54,071 bases of DNA, taken from an uncultured Ruminococcus sp. Its GTDB lineage: Bacteria; Bacillota; Clostridia; Oscillospirales; Acutalibacteraceae. The DNA is taken from the NCBI GenBank assembly GCA_902774325.1, contig CACYIC010000012.1, positions 1 to 54,071 of the forward strand. Reading direction: 5' to 3'. Under the pieces are notes generated by a model. It was not told the origin of the DNA, ran no database searches, and saw only the letters and a program-made list of their open reading frames with translations. A program made the translations under genes and the position numbers. This document shows positions 40,868 to 49,997 of this stretch, one piece after another; position 1 is the stretch's first letter, and each line of letters starts with the position of its first letter.

Positions 40868-43117
40868 TTAAATCTTTTCCATTTTGCAGAAGTTTGCCAT
40901 GAGCTTCTTTGTCCCCACCTTGTCAAAGGAGATCTCAAGGAGAGTATCGTTGCCCATTTTTTCGGCGTTTACGACCATTCCTCTCCCGAAAACCTTGTGG
41001 AGCACGTTATCGCCCACGCTGTAGGTTATTCCAGCCTTTGACGCGGGCGGGCGGTAGGAGCTTCCGATCGTCGTCCTCGACGCCGGGGTTTTTCCGACGG
41101 GGGTCTTTCCGAACGAAGCCGTATTTTTGCCGAAATCATCCTGCCTGCTATCAAAGCCGAACCTCTTGCTCTCGCCCGTTCTCTCAAGGAGCTCGTCAGG
41201 TATCTCGCCTACAAAGCGCGATTCCTTGTTGTAGGCGGTGGAGCCGAAGAGCATTCTGGTGCGGGTTTTTGTGAGGTAGAGCTTTTTCTTGGCGCGGGTG
41301 ATGCCGACATAAGCAAGCCTTCTCTCCTCGTTTATCTCCTCGGGATTCATCATCGAGGCGATAGACGGAAACAGACCGTCCTCCATTCCCGTGATGAAAA
41401 CCACCGGAAACTCAAGTCCCTTAGCACTGTGAAGCGTCATCATAACGCAGGTATCGGCGTCGGCGTCGTAATTGTCAATATCGGTCTGGAGCGAGACCTC
41501 CTCCAAAAACGAGGACAGATCGGCTTCCTCGCCGTAATCCTCCTCAAACTTGATGATATTCGAGGACAGCTCTTCGATATTCTCGATCCTTACGTCGGGG
41601 TTATCCTTTTCGGTTCTCAGGTAGTTTTCGTAGTCCGTATGCTCTATGATCAGATTGTATAATTCCGCAAGAGAATATTCGTCGCTGTCGGAAGCGTCTA
41701 TAAGACCGTCGATAAGCGAAACGAAGCTCTTGAGCTTTGAAGCCGCGCGCGAAAGCTGGGGATAATCCTCCGCCTCGCTGATAACGGTGTAAATGCTCTC
41801 GCCGAGTCCCGCGGCGATATCAGCCGCGACAGAAACAGAGCGGGCTCCTATCCCGCGCTTTGGAACATTTATAATGCGGGTCAGGCGGACGTCGTCGTGC
41901 GGATTGTTTATAACCTGAAGATAAGCGAGCATATCGCGGATCTCCTCGCGGTCATAGAAGCGGTGACCGCCGATTATCCTGTGAGGGATGCCGCTGCGTG
42001 ACAGCGCCTGCTCGATTGCGTTTGACTGAGCGTTTGTTCGGTAGAGGATCGCGTAATCGGAGTATTTTCCGCCGTCGGAGACCCCGTCCATGATGGTATC
42101 GGCAATAAAAACAGCCTCGCCGCGCTCATCCTCGCAGGTGCGCACCTCTATTTTATCCCCCTCGGGATTTGTGGTCCAAAGGGTTTTGCCCTTTCGTATC
42201 GTATTGTTGGAAATCACGCCGTTCGCGGCGTTGAGGATGTTTTGGGTGCTGCGGTAATTTTGCTCAAGGCGGATGACCTTTGCGCCCTTGAAGGTATTCT
42301 CGAATGAGAGGATATTTTCGATAGTCGCTCCTCGAAATTTATAGATGCTCTGGTCGTCGTCGCCGACAACGCAGATATTTCCGTATTTCTCGGCGAGCAT
42401 GGACACAAAGCGGTACTGGACGCGGTTGGTGTCCTGGTACTCGTCCACCATTATGTAGCGGAACTGGTTCTGGTAATAGCCCAGTATCTCGGGTTCTCTT
42501 TCAAAAAGCTCTACGGTTTTGCAGAGAAGATCGTCGAAATCCATCGCGTCGGCGGTTTTGAGCCTCGCCTGGTAGATCTCATAGATCTTGGCTATCGACG
42601 CCTTGCGGTAGTCGTATTCCGCTTCCTTCTGCATCTCCTTGGGAGAAAGCATCTTATCCTTCGCCTTTGAGATCTCGCTTATCACCGACTTTGCCGGGAG
42701 CTGCTTTTCGTCGATATTGAGCTGCTTCATCACGTCCTTGACGAGCCTCTTCTGGTCGTCGGTCGCGTAAACCGTGAAGTGGCTCGAATAGCCCAGCCTG
42801 TCGCCGTAGCGCCTGAGGATACGGGCGCAGGTCGAGTGGAAGGTCGCCGCCCAAATATCGCCGCCGCCCTCTGGGACGGTATTGCAGATCCTCTCCTTCA
42901 GCTCTCCCGCCGCCTTGTTGGTAAAGGTGATCGCGAGGATATTCCACGGCTTGCACAAGCCGCATTGGAGGATATAGGCGATGCGGTTGACGAGAACCGT
43001 TGTTTTTCCCGAGCCGGCGCCCGCGAGGATAAGGATAGGTCCCTCGGTCGCGAATACAGCCTCGCGCTGACGTTCGTTCATAAAGGAAAACTGCTGTTTT
43101 ATTTCATCTTGCGTCAT
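40868..43117 (-). CDS. pcrA: ATP-dependent DNA helicase PcrA/UvrD
   Basis: 749 residues, a full-length superfamily 1A 3'-5' helicase. Walker A AGAGSGKTT at about 29-37, motif II VDEYQDTN, motif III VGDDDQSIYKFRGA, motif IV LEQNYRST, motif V MTLHSAKGLEF, motif VI LAYVGITRAKK, and a C-terminal Tudor-like region (GDNVLHKVFGRG). It acts in repair and in removal of blocked replication or recombination proteins. ATG 43117 gives the usual N-terminus; its ribosome site (CAGGGTG) is weak. Confidence 0.95.
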   Translation of the reverse strand: MTQDEIKQQFSFMNERQREAVFATEGPILILAGAGSGKTTVLVNRIAYILQCGLCKPWNILAITFTNKAAGELKERICNTVPEGGGDIWAATFHSTCARILRRYGDRLGYSSHFTVYATDDQKRLVKDVMKQLNIDEKQLPAKSVISEISKAKDKMLSPKEMQKEAEYDYRKASIAKIYEIYQARLKTADAMDFDDLLCKTVELFEREPEILGYYQNQFRYIMVDEYQDTNRVQYRFVSMLAEKYGNICVVGDDDQSIYKFRGATIENILSFENTFKGAKVIRLEQNYRSTQNILNAANGVISNNTIRKGKTLWTTNPEGDKIEVRTCEDERGEAVFIADTIMDGVSDGGKYSDYAILYRTNAQSNAIEQALSRSGIPHRIIGGHRFYDREEIRDMLAYLQVINNPHDDVRLTRIINVPKRGIGARSVSVAADIAAGLGESIYTVISEAEDYPQLSRAASKLKSFVSLIDGLIDASDSDEYSLAELYNLIIEHTDYENYLRTEKDNPDVRIENIEELSSNIIKFEEDYGEEADLSSFLEEVSLQTDIDNYDADADTCVMMTLHSAKGLEFPVVFITGMEDGLFPSIASMMNPEEINEERRLAYVGITRAKKKLYLTKTRTRMLFGSTAYNKESRFVGEIPDELLERTGESKRFGFDSRQDDFGKNTASFGKTPVGKTPASRTTIGSSYRPPASKAGITYSVGDNVLHKVFGRGMVVNAEKMGNDTLLEISFDKVGTKKLMANFCKMEKI

Positions 43118-43135
43118 AATTTGCACCCTGATAAT

Positions 43136-43164
43136 ACAACAAAAACGGGCGAACATGTCGCCCG
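43136..43164 (-). terminator. Intrinsic terminator after the DUF4358 gene
   Basis: Minus strand CGGGCGA...TCGCCCG stem followed by TTTTTGTT, between the DUF4358 gene and pcrA. Confidence 0.7.
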
Positions 43165-43181
43165 CGTATTTGTCGAATTGA

Positions 43182-43640
43182 TTATTTTACCGCGTCGTTA
43201 TAAACCTTGGTGATATCCGAAGCGTTCTCGGCTACGATCATGCTGACGAAATTGCCGTCGGTTTTGACCTCGCAAGCCTTTACAGCGTCGAGCTTTTCGG
43301 GAGTATAAGAAGCGTACTGGTTCACGATTGAGTTGTAGCGAGCGTTGAGAGCGTTCGCAATGTTTCCGGCGGCTGTCGCGTCGTTAGCCTCAACAAGAAC
43401 GATCTCCACGGGAGCGTTGTTGTTGTTGTCGATCTCGGCGGCAAACTGCTTGACGTCAGCGGTGTTGATGCCGTAATAGAGGTTGAGATCCTCAGCGTTT
43501 TCGAGCTTCTGCAGGTTGAGTCCGCAGGTGCTGTTGATCGAGCTCATTACCTCGTTTAAGTCCACCTTCTTCGCGCCGCAGCCCGCGAATACCGCGAGAG
43601 CCATGACAGCTGCCAGAGCAAGTGCAATAATTCTTTTCAT
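43182..43640 (-). CDS. DUF4358-family lipoprotein
   Basis: 152 residues. Signal and lipobox MKRIIALALAAVMALAVFAGC; the mature part (ADVKQFAAEIDNNNNAPVEIVLVEA, then DAVKACEVKTDGNFVSMIVAENA) has the DUF4358 pattern. The family is common in gut Clostridia, of unknown role, and usually lipid-anchored. ATG 43640 is chosen because GGAGG lies 8 bases upstream; an ATG 6 bases earlier would sit too close. Confidence 0.8.
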   Translation of the reverse strand: MKRIIALALAAVMALAVFAGCGAKKVDLNEVMSSINSTCGLNLQKLENAEDLNLYYGINTADVKQFAAEIDNNNNAPVEIVLVEANDATAAGNIANALNARYNSIVNQYASYTPEKLDAVKACEVKTDGNFVSMIVAENASDITKVYNDAVK

Positions 43641-43673
43641 TTTCATATCCTCCATATTATATTCTTTTCAATT

Positions 43674-43701
43674 ATTATAACCCAAAAATCATGATTGTCA
43701 A
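43674..43701 (-). promoter_or_regulatory. Promoter of the DUF4358 gene
   Basis: Minus-strand TTGACA, 16 bases, TATAAT, about 34 bases before the ATG. Confidence 0.75.
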
Positions 43702-43726
43702 CAATTATTATAAATTTGTAAATAAT

Positions 43727-43742
43727 ACGGGAAATCGCCCGT
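43727..43742 (-). terminator. Weak terminator after the GH25 gene
   Basis: ACGGG pairs with CCCGT around a 6-base loop, 9 bases past the stop codon, followed on the minus strand by ATTATTTA. The stem is short. Confidence 0.4.
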
Positions 43743-43750
43743 CTTCACTT

Positions 43751-44719
43751 TTACCAGCCGTTATAATGACCTTTTTTTATGATATCGGGATAATCCCTGA
43801 AGCAAACGTTCTTGTCGATCACTCCCACGCCGTCTATGGTCTCGCTTTCAAGGTAATTGACCTCTCCGCCGTACTGCCACATCCCGAGGTTAGTGCCCTC
43901 GTACTGGCACTCCGCGTTCCACTGAGCGAACCATATATCGCAGCTCTCGAGCAGCTCCCTGTCGTTCAGTTTGTCCTCTATCCAGTCGAGTCCGGTATAG
44001 AGTATCGGATAATAGCCCGCCTCTCTGATCCCCTCGATAAAGGTCCTGCATATATCGACGAGCATCTTGTTGCTCGGCATTCCCGCCTTTTGCTTGTAGC
44101 CGTCGCCGTCCTCCATATCGAAGGCTATCGGCAGCGTCGGCTTCTTGCCGTTGAGCAGCCTTAAAACGTGCTCGACCTCGCTTTTTGCCCCGTTGAGATC
44201 AAGAGCGTACGAATAAAAATAAACTCCCCAGGGCAGCCCCAGCTCCTCGCATTTCCGAACGTTGCTCTCAAAGCGCGCGTCGTCCTGATTCTCCAGATCA
44301 TCGCCGAAGCCGCAGCGCAGCATCACAAATTCATAGCCCGCTTCCTTTACGGCGTTCAGATCGACATCGCCGTTGGAGGAGGAGATATCGATTCCCTTCT
44401 TTCCGCTGAGAGTCGGGATGAGTCCCGCGGTTATTTTCTGGACGGCGGTAACGTCGTCAATGCTCACCTTGTCGTCGTTATTGACGTCCGAGAGCAGAGC
44501 CTCCCTGAAATCCGCCGTTATTAAGGACGCGACTATTTTCTGGATCATGGTCGCATCATTGATATTGATTGTTCCGTTTTTGTCAACATCTCCCACGGCA
44601 AGACCCGCGACAGCCTTGCGGAAGTTTTCGTCCGATTCAGCTGCCAGCGCGGGAACGGCGCAGGAACACGCGATTATCGCCGCGACCAAAGCCGCCGTTA
44701 AAATCCTTATTGTTTTCAC
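43751..44719 (-). CDS. Dockerin-bearing GH25 lysozyme
   Basis: 322 residues. Signal peptide (about 1-27), then a type I dockerin with two calcium-binding repeats (GDVDKNGTININDATMIQK and SDVNNDDKVSIDDVTAVQK), then a GH25 muramidase domain (GIDISSSNGDVDL start, catalytic AFDMEDGDGY, end motif GVGVIDKNVCF). GH25 enzymes cleave the muramic acid-GlcNAc bond. The dockerin should dock it to a cohesin scaffold; no cohesin gene is in the window. An N-terminal dockerin on a wall lysozyme is unusual. GTG 44719 has GGAGG at 8 bases. Confidence 0.88.
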   Translation of the reverse strand: MKTIRILTAALVAAIIACSCAVPALAAESDENFRKAVAGLAVGDVDKNGTININDATMIQKIVASLITADFREALLSDVNNDDKVSIDDVTAVQKITAGLIPTLSGKKGIDISSSNGDVDLNAVKEAGYEFVMLRCGFGDDLENQDDARFESNVRKCEELGLPWGVYFYSYALDLNGAKSEVEHVLRLLNGKKPTLPIAFDMEDGDGYKQKAGMPSNKMLVDICRTFIEGIREAGYYPILYTGLDWIEDKLNDRELLESCDIWFAQWNAECQYEGTNLGMWQYGGEVNYLESETIDGVGVIDKNVCFRDYPDIIKKGHYNGW

Positions 44720-44755
44720 GGGCTCTTCCTCCAATCGATCCGATCGTTTTCAATA

Positions 44756-44784
44756 ATTATACACCAAATCAAAAATAAAAGCAA
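44756..44784 (-). promoter_or_regulatory. Promoter of the GH25 gene
   Basis: Minus-strand TTGCTT, 17 bases, TATAAT. Confidence 0.6.
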
Positions 44785-44964
44785 GTTTTATACCGAATCC
44801 GCGAAAGCAGCCCCAATTAATATTTCGGATCAAAGACTTAAAGCCGGGATGAAATTTTAGGAAAGCGCCGAACATCAAAGCATAAAAGTGCTACAACTTC
44901 ATCCTTCTGTAAACCGCGCGTTTATTCCTTATCAAAACGGTTGCATTAATGCCGGTTTTGTTGA

Positions 44965-44993
44965 TTGCGTTTCGCAGGACAGAATGCTATAAT
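44965..44993 (+). promoter_or_regulatory. Promoter of the esterase gene
   Basis: TTGCGT, 17 bases, TATAAT with TGC directly upstream (extended -10). Confidence 0.6.
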
Positions 44994-45050
44994 AATACCT
45001 GAAAAATGTTGGCGGCGTACAGTCAAATATCGGATCGGAGGAAAATAAAA

Positions 45051-45833
45051 ATGATCAAAAGTTCCATTACCGCGCTTTCTCTTCCCTTTGTAAACGGCAG
45101 AAGCTTTACCGTGCGGGTTTTTGTCCCGGAGCGCGAGGAAGGCGAAAGGCTTCCCGTGATTTACATGACCGACGGTCAGAACCTCTTCGAGGACGACGAG
45201 GTGGAGTTCGGCACATGGAAAACCGACAGGGCGATAGCAGACGAGCGGCAAAGCAGCGGAAAGGCGGCGATCATCGTCGGCGTGCACAACAACGTCGGAC
45301 CGAAAGAACGGGCGGAGGATCTTGCTCCCGCGAGCATCGGAAGGTTCTTCGGTCCCCCTCAGATGATCGAAGCCTTTGAGCCTCGGGGAGAACAATTCGA
45401 CAGCTTCGTGATCAATACCCTGATGCCATGCGTCGAGGAGAGCTTCCCGGTCATGAAGGGCAGAGCAAACACCGCGTTCTGCGGAAGCTCCTCGGGAGGT
45501 CTGCAGGCGCTTTTCACAGGTCTGACTCATCCCGACATTTTCAGCGCCGTCGGTGCGCTCTCCCCCGCGCTGTTCATGTATGATCCCGGGGACGTCGAGA
45601 GCTGGCTCAAAAATACAATAAAAGAGGAAATGCCTTTCCTGTATCTGTATTCCGGCGGAGCAGATCAAATGGAGGAGCATATCCGAGGAGGAGTCGAGCA
45701 GATAGGCGGCGTGCTTGAAGGGCTTTATCCCGAGGGAAAGCTGAAAAAGGTCATTATGCCGGAGCAGAAACACAACGAACAGGCTTGGGAGCTTATTTTC
45801 AAAGATTTTCTGAGTATCTTTCTCTCGAACTGA
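45051..45833 (+). CDS. Esterase-family alpha/beta hydrolase
   Basis: 260 residues, no signal peptide. It resembles the esterase D / enterochelin-esterase-like family: PVIYMTDGQNLF near 43, nucleophile Ser in AFCGSSSGGLQA, a likely acid in YSGGADQMEE, and catalytic His in MPEQKHNEQAW. Members hydrolyse carboxylic esters such as sugar acetyl or feruloyl esters; the substrate is unknown. GGAGG lies 9 bases before ATG 45051. Confidence 0.85.
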   Translation: MIKSSITALSLPFVNGRSFTVRVFVPEREEGERLPVIYMTDGQNLFEDDEVEFGTWKTDRAIADERQSSGKAAIIVGVHNNVGPKERAEDLAPASIGRFFGPPQMIEAFEPRGEQFDSFVINTLMPCVEESFPVMKGRANTAFCGSSSGGLQALFTGLTHPDIFSAVGALSPALFMYDPGDVESWLKNTIKEEMPFLYLYSGGADQMEEHIRGGVEQIGGVLEGLYPEGKLKKVIMPEQKHNEQAWELIFKDFLSIFLSN

Positions 45834-45844
45834 TCGAAACAAAA

Positions 45845-45893
45845 AGAAGGCTGAGGAAAAGCAAAGCGGCGTTTTTCCTCAGCCTTTGTTTCG
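45845..45893 (+). terminator. Intrinsic terminator after the esterase gene
   Basis: AAGGCTGAGGAAAA pairs with TTTTTCCTCAGCCTT across an 11-base loop; TTTGTTT follows. Confidence 0.8.
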
Positions 45894-45917
45894 TAATACT
45901 ATTTTTAAAAACCGCTT

Positions 45918-46064
45918 TTAAGAAAATATTATTATCTCATTATTCGGCAACAGCCGCGAAGCCATTTTCAAAATCGTCGAACTGCGCGGAACATATCCGT
46001 CGCTTTCACGTCGCGCTGGGTCGATCATGACCCGCAGCGCGTAACATCCCTTTGATGAGATCAC
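45918..46064 (-). pseudogene. Truncated Rrf2/IscR-type regulator
   Basis: GTG 46064 has AAGGAGAG at 8-base spacing. The first 26 residues (VISSKGCYALRVMID, then RESDGYVP) match the opening helix of Rrf2-family regulators (typical: ISTKGRYALRVMIDLA). After that the frame gives unrelated sequence and stops at 48 residues, where an Rrf2 protein needs about 140 with a recognition helix and iron-sulphur Cys residues. It is a 5' relic of the regulator that usually controls isc genes, divergent from iscS. Too short to fold as a repressor. Confidence 0.65.
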
Positions 46065-46138
46065 AGCCTTCACTCTCCTTCTATCGCCTATTTTACCACA
46101 AGACAGAAAAGAAAATCAAAAGTTTATGATTTTACCTA

Positions 46139-46167
46139 TTGACACGGTAGGCGAATATGGTTATAAT
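46139..46167 (+). promoter_or_regulatory. iscS-iscU promoter with possible Rrf2-type operator
   Basis: TTGACA, 17 bases, TATAAT, a consensus match. The -35 is flanked by TACC...GGTA (46133-46149), an inverted repeat that could be the operator of an Rrf2-family repressor. Confidence 0.75.
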
Positions 46168-46195
46168 AGTGTTACCGAAAAAAGGAGTTGACTTT

Positions 46196-47386
46196 ATGCA
46201 GATATACGCGGACAACGCCGCCACAACAAAAATGAGCGAGGCGGCAATAGAAGCTATGAACGATTGTATGAGAAATTGGTGGGGCAACCCGTCCAGCCTT
46301 TACACGATCGGTCAAAAGGCAAAGGAAAAGCTGGAAGAGGCTCGCGAGGAGATCGCCGCAATCATAAACGCAAGCCCGCGGGAGATCATCTTCACCTCAG
46401 GCGGCAGCGAATCGGACAATCAGGCGCTGCTCACCGCAGCGGCAAAAGGCAATCGATCAGGCAAAAAGCACATCATCTCAAGCGCTTTTGAGCACCACGC
46501 GATCCTCCACACTCTGAACAAATTAAAGAAAAACGGCTTTGAGGTCACGCTTTTGCCCGTCCATGAGAACGGCGTGATCCGCTTGGACGAGCTTGAAGCG
46601 GCTATTCGCGAGGACACCTGCCTTGTCACGATCATGACCGCCAACAATGAGATCGGCACCATCCAGCCAATAGCCGAGATCGGAGAGCTCTGCCGCAGGC
46701 GCGGCGTCATTTTCCACACCGACGCGGTACAGGCGGTCGGTCATCTTCCGATAGACGTAAAGGCGCAGAATATTGATATGCTCTCCGCCTCGGCGCATAA
46801 ATTTCACGGGCCCAAGGGCGTCGGCTTTCTCTACGCGCGAAAAGGCATCATCCTCCAAAATCTGATCGAGGGCGGCGCTCAGGAGCGCGGAAAACGCGCC
46901 GGCACGGAAAACCTGCCGGGGATCACGGCGATGGCGGCGGCGTTAAAGGAAGCCGCAGCGAATATGGAGCGCGACAACGCTCACAAGACGGAAATCCGCG
47001 ACTATTTGATCAAGGGCTTATCCGAGATACATCACAGCGCGCTCAACGGCGACGCAAAGCAGAGGCTTGCGGGAAACGTCAATTTCAGCTTTGAGGGTAT
47101 CGAGGGCGAATCCATCCTGATCCTGCTTGATCAAATGGGTATTTCAGCCTCGTCGGGAAGCGCCTGCACCTCGGGAGCTCTCGACCCGAGCCACGTTCTG
47201 CTCGCTATAGGAAGGATCCACGACGTCGCGCACGGCTCTCTGCGCCTGACGATCGGTGAGGATATCACAAGGGAGCAGGCGGATTATATGATCGATTCAG
47301 TCAAAAAGGTCGTCGCACATCTGAGGAGCTTCTCCCCCGTCTGGCGCGACCTTACCGAAGGCAAAAAAGAATTCATCTTGAAATAG
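46196..47386 (+). CDS. iscS: Cysteine desulfurase (IscS/NifS family)
   Basis: 396 residues. It removes sulphur from cysteine for iron-sulphur cluster building. YADNAATTKMS opens the PLP fold; the PLP Lys is in SASAHKFHGPKGVGF and the persulfide-forming Cys in SSGSACTSGALDPSHVL, both intact. ATG 46196 has AAAGGAG at 8 bases. It is followed 10 bases later by the scaffold gene, the usual Clostridia arrangement. Confidence 0.95.
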   Translation: MQIYADNAATTKMSEAAIEAMNDCMRNWWGNPSSLYTIGQKAKEKLEEAREEIAAIINASPREIIFTSGGSESDNQALLTAAAKGNRSGKKHIISSAFEHHAILHTLNKLKKNGFEVTLLPVHENGVIRLDELEAAIREDTCLVTIMTANNEIGTIQPIAEIGELCRRRGVIFHTDAVQAVGHLPIDVKAQNIDMLSASAHKFHGPKGVGFLYARKGIILQNLIEGGAQERGKRAGTENLPGITAMAAALKEAAANMERDNAHKTEIRDYLIKGLSEIHHSALNGDAKQRLAGNVNFSFEGIEGESILILLDQMGISASSGSACTSGALDPSHVLLAIGRIHDVAHGSLRLTIGEDITREQADYMIDSVKKVVAHLRSFSPVWRDLTEGKKEFILK

Positions 47387-47396
47387 GAGGATATAT

Positions 47397-47777
47397 ATGG
47401 CATTATACAGCGAAAAAGTAATGGAGCATTTTTTACAGCCGCGCAACGTCGGCGTCATTGAAAACGCGGACGGCGTAGGAGAGGTCGGCAACGCCAAGTG
47501 CGGCGATATCATGAAGATGTACCTGAAAATCGACGACGGAATCATCACTGACGTGAAATTTGAGACCTTCGGCTGCGCCAGCGCGATAGCCTCAAGCTCA
47601 ATGGCGACCGAGCTTATAAAGGGTCAGCGCGTCGAGGACGCGATGAAGCTCACCAATCAGGCTGTCGCCGAGGCGCTCGACGGCTTGCCCGCCTACAAAA
47701 TGCACTGCTCGGTACTTGCCGAGGAAGCGATCAGGTCGGCTCTTGAGGACTATCAAAGCAAAAACCCCAACGGCTGA
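47397..47777 (+). CDS. iscU: Iron-sulphur cluster scaffold protein IscU/NifU-like
   Basis: 126 residues. Three cluster-binding Cys residues lie in the expected places: NAKCGDIMKM, FGCASAIASSSM, and MHCSVLAEEAI. It receives sulphur from IscS and assembles clusters. AGGAGG precedes the ATG. Co-transcribed with iscS and closed by a strong terminator. Confidence 0.94.
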   Translation: MALYSEKVMEHFLQPRNVGVIENADGVGEVGNAKCGDIMKMYLKIDDGIITDVKFETFGCASAIASSSMATELIKGQRVEDAMKLTNQAVAEALDGLPAYKMHCSVLAEEAIRSALEDYQSKNPNG

Positions 47778-47793
47778 TCGCCCTTGCCGGAAC

Positions 47794-47838
47794 AAAAAAG
47801 ACGCTTAGAGGAAGCACATCTCTAAAGCGTCTTTTTTA
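47794..47838 (+). terminator. Intrinsic terminator after iscU
   Basis: AAAAAAGACGCTT-AGAG pairs with CTCT-AAAGCGTCTTTTTT; an A-run before and a T-run after make it usable on both strands. Confidence 0.85.
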
Positions 47839-47870
47839 TTATTTTGATACCGATCCGGCTGAAAAAGCAT

Positions 47871-47899
47871 TTGCTTTTTATCGGATACAGATATATAAT
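47871..47899 (+). promoter_or_regulatory. Promoter of the dockerin-peptidase gene
   Basis: TTGCTT, 17 bases, TATAAT; a second TATAAT overlaps just downstream. Confidence 0.5.
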
Positions 47900-47973
47900 T
47901 ATAATATGAAAAACCGCGCCATCTTCAGATGAGCGATATACCATATAAAAAATTAGTATCGGAGGAATGAACA

Positions 47974-49941
47974 ATGAGAAAAAAAGCAACAGCGATATTT
48001 TTGACGGCTGCAATTGCGCTGTCAGCGGTTTCGGCTTCGGCAGCTTCCGCCGCCGACAACGGCGGTCTGCCCGATTAGCTTGATCTTAGAAATTACAACG
48101 GAAAGAACTACGTTACTCCGGTTAAGAATCAGGAGCCCTTCGGCTCATGCTGGGCATTCAGCTTTGCCGCCGCTGCCGAGACCTCATATCTATTCGCTAA
48201 CGATATGGGCGTGCCCGCGGGCGAGGTCAATGACAAGGTCGACTTTTCGGAAAAGTACATCAATTGGTACCTTTATCACGCGATCACCGCTGATGATGTA
48301 AAAAAAGGCAGGGTTCGCGCCTCACAGGTCGGCGAGGGCTTTGATATGAGCAAAAAAGAAGCCTCCGACAAAAGCGCCGCCTACAACATGGGCGGAGAAT
48401 ATATACATTACTCCGACTTCTTTCAGGCGGGCTTCGGACCCGTTGACGAGATGACGGAGATCAACGGCGAGTATCCGTATTTTTACGGCGGCAAGAACGC
48501 AAAGGGCAACAGAGTCGGCATATCGGGAAGCTACGACTGGACGCTTCCGCTCAATTCGGAGTACCGCAACGCTCCCTCGAGCGCGTTTCTCAAAAACAGC
48601 CGCGTCCTTCCCTCCCCCGCCTCAAAGGACTCCGACGGAAAATACTCATTCAATCAGGACGGCGTAGACTCGATCAAGTCCGAGCTGAGCCAAGGGCGCG
48701 CGATCGCTCTGGCGTTTTATTCCTCGGGCAACGTATGGAACTACGACAACTGGACGGCGTACAGCTTCAAGGACAACACCGCCGATCACGCCGTTACGGT
48801 AATCGGCTACGACGACACCTACTCAAAGGATAATTTCACGCTCAAGAACAACAGCGGAACACCGATCAAAAGGATGACTCCTCCCGGGGACGGCGCGTTT
48901 ATCGTAAAGAACAGCTGGGGCGCCAATCCCGAGACCGAGTCCGAAAAGACCTTCAAGCACGGCGACGTCACCTATCAACGAGCAGGCAGCAGCTCGTGGG
49001 GAATCGACGGAAGCGGATATTTTTACCTCTCGTATTACGACCGCAGCTTAACATCCGCTATGAGCTTTGAGTTTGACAGCGCCGCCTCGGTCAGATATGC
49101 CGAGCACAATATCGATCAGTACGACCTGATGATGACGGGCTTTTACGGAACCGCCGACAGCGCGGACACGATAAAAACGGCGAATATATTTGAAGCCGAG
49201 GAGGACGGCTACATCTACCGTATCTCCTACAGAACCGCTCATCCCGACACGACCGTGCGTTACGCTGTTTATCGCGGCGTCAGCGGCGGCGATCCGGAAT
49301 CCGGAGCGATCCTTGATACGGGTACTCTCTCTCACGAATACAGCGGCTCTTACACAGTTGACCTCGGCGGGGAATATCTAATCAGGGAGGGCGAAAAATA
49401 CTCCGTAGTTCTGACGATGGATTATACCGACGGCGACGGAAACAAAAAGTATTACGAGGTGTTCCCCTACGCTTCAAGCATCTCGGGAGCGGCTGTCAAC
49501 GGAATTATCAACAAAGGCGAAAGCTGCCTGCTTACCGACGGCGTATGGAAGGATCTCTCCGAGCTGAAAGACCGGCATACCGACCGCGCGTTCGAGCTTC
49601 TCGGCGAATATGTCGCCACTGAGAAAACGATGACGGAGCTCGACTCGAAAAACAAAAGCAGCGTCGCGATTGACAACTTCCCCATCAAGGCGTTTCTGGT
49701 TCCTGCCGCTCTGCATGAGGACGGGCTTGTGATTGGCGACGTAGACGGCAACGGCACGATCAATATCGACGACGCGACAACAGTCCAGAAAATAACCGCG
49801 AAGCTGATCTCACCGGACGAAAGGCAGAAAAAAGCCGCCGACGTTAACGCCGACAACAAAATCGATATCAACGACGCGACAATGATACAAAAATACGTCG
49901 CCAAGCTGATTGACGGTTTTCAAATCACCGCCGGTTCATAA
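47974..49941 (+). pseudogene. Dockerin-bearing papain-family (C1A) peptidase with in-frame amber codon
   Basis: From ATG 47974 (GGAGG at 8 bases) the frame encodes a signal peptide and the first mature residues ADNGGLPD, then a TAG at 48076-48078, then continues without a shift through the whole enzyme: LDLRNYNGKNYVTPVKNQ, the catalytic Cys in FGSCWAFS, His in DHAVTVIGYDD and Asn in VKNSWG, a beta-rich domain, and a C-terminal dockerin pair (GDVDGNGTINIDDATTVQK, ADVNADNKIDINDATMIQK). All else is intact, so the stop looks recent. TAG is a normal stop in neighbours (sigE, iscS). An internal ATG (48205) would lose the catalytic Cys. Confidence 0.85.
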
Positions 49942-49951
49942 ACAAAAAAAC

Positions 49952-49997
49952 AAAAACCGCTTCCAAAGGAGCTATTCCTGAGGAAGCGGTTTTTTTC
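49952..49997 (+). terminator. Intrinsic terminator after the dockerin peptidase
   Basis: AAAACCGCTTCC pairs with GGAAGCGGTTTT, followed by TTTTT. Confidence 0.85.

Larger units (their letters stand above)
44720..45050. other. Divergent intergenic region between GH25 and esterase genes
   Basis: About 330 bases with no supported ORF. It contains the GH25 promoter (44756-44784) and the esterase promoter (44965-44993). The middle section (about 44800-44940) shows no clear structure. Confidence 0.5.
45834..46195. other. Intergenic region upstream of iscS
   Basis: Contains the esterase terminator (45845-45893), a truncated Rrf2-type reading frame on the minus strand (45918-46064), an imperfect GC hairpin overlapping it (GCGCTG-GGTC...GACC-GCAGCGC at about 46013-46040), and the iscS promoter. 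Confidence 0.5.

Noticed and set aside
48076-48078. TAG read as pyrrolysine or a reassigned codon
   Set aside because: TAG terminates sigE and iscS in this window and no PYLIS-like or pyl genes are seen; a point nonsense mutation is simpler.
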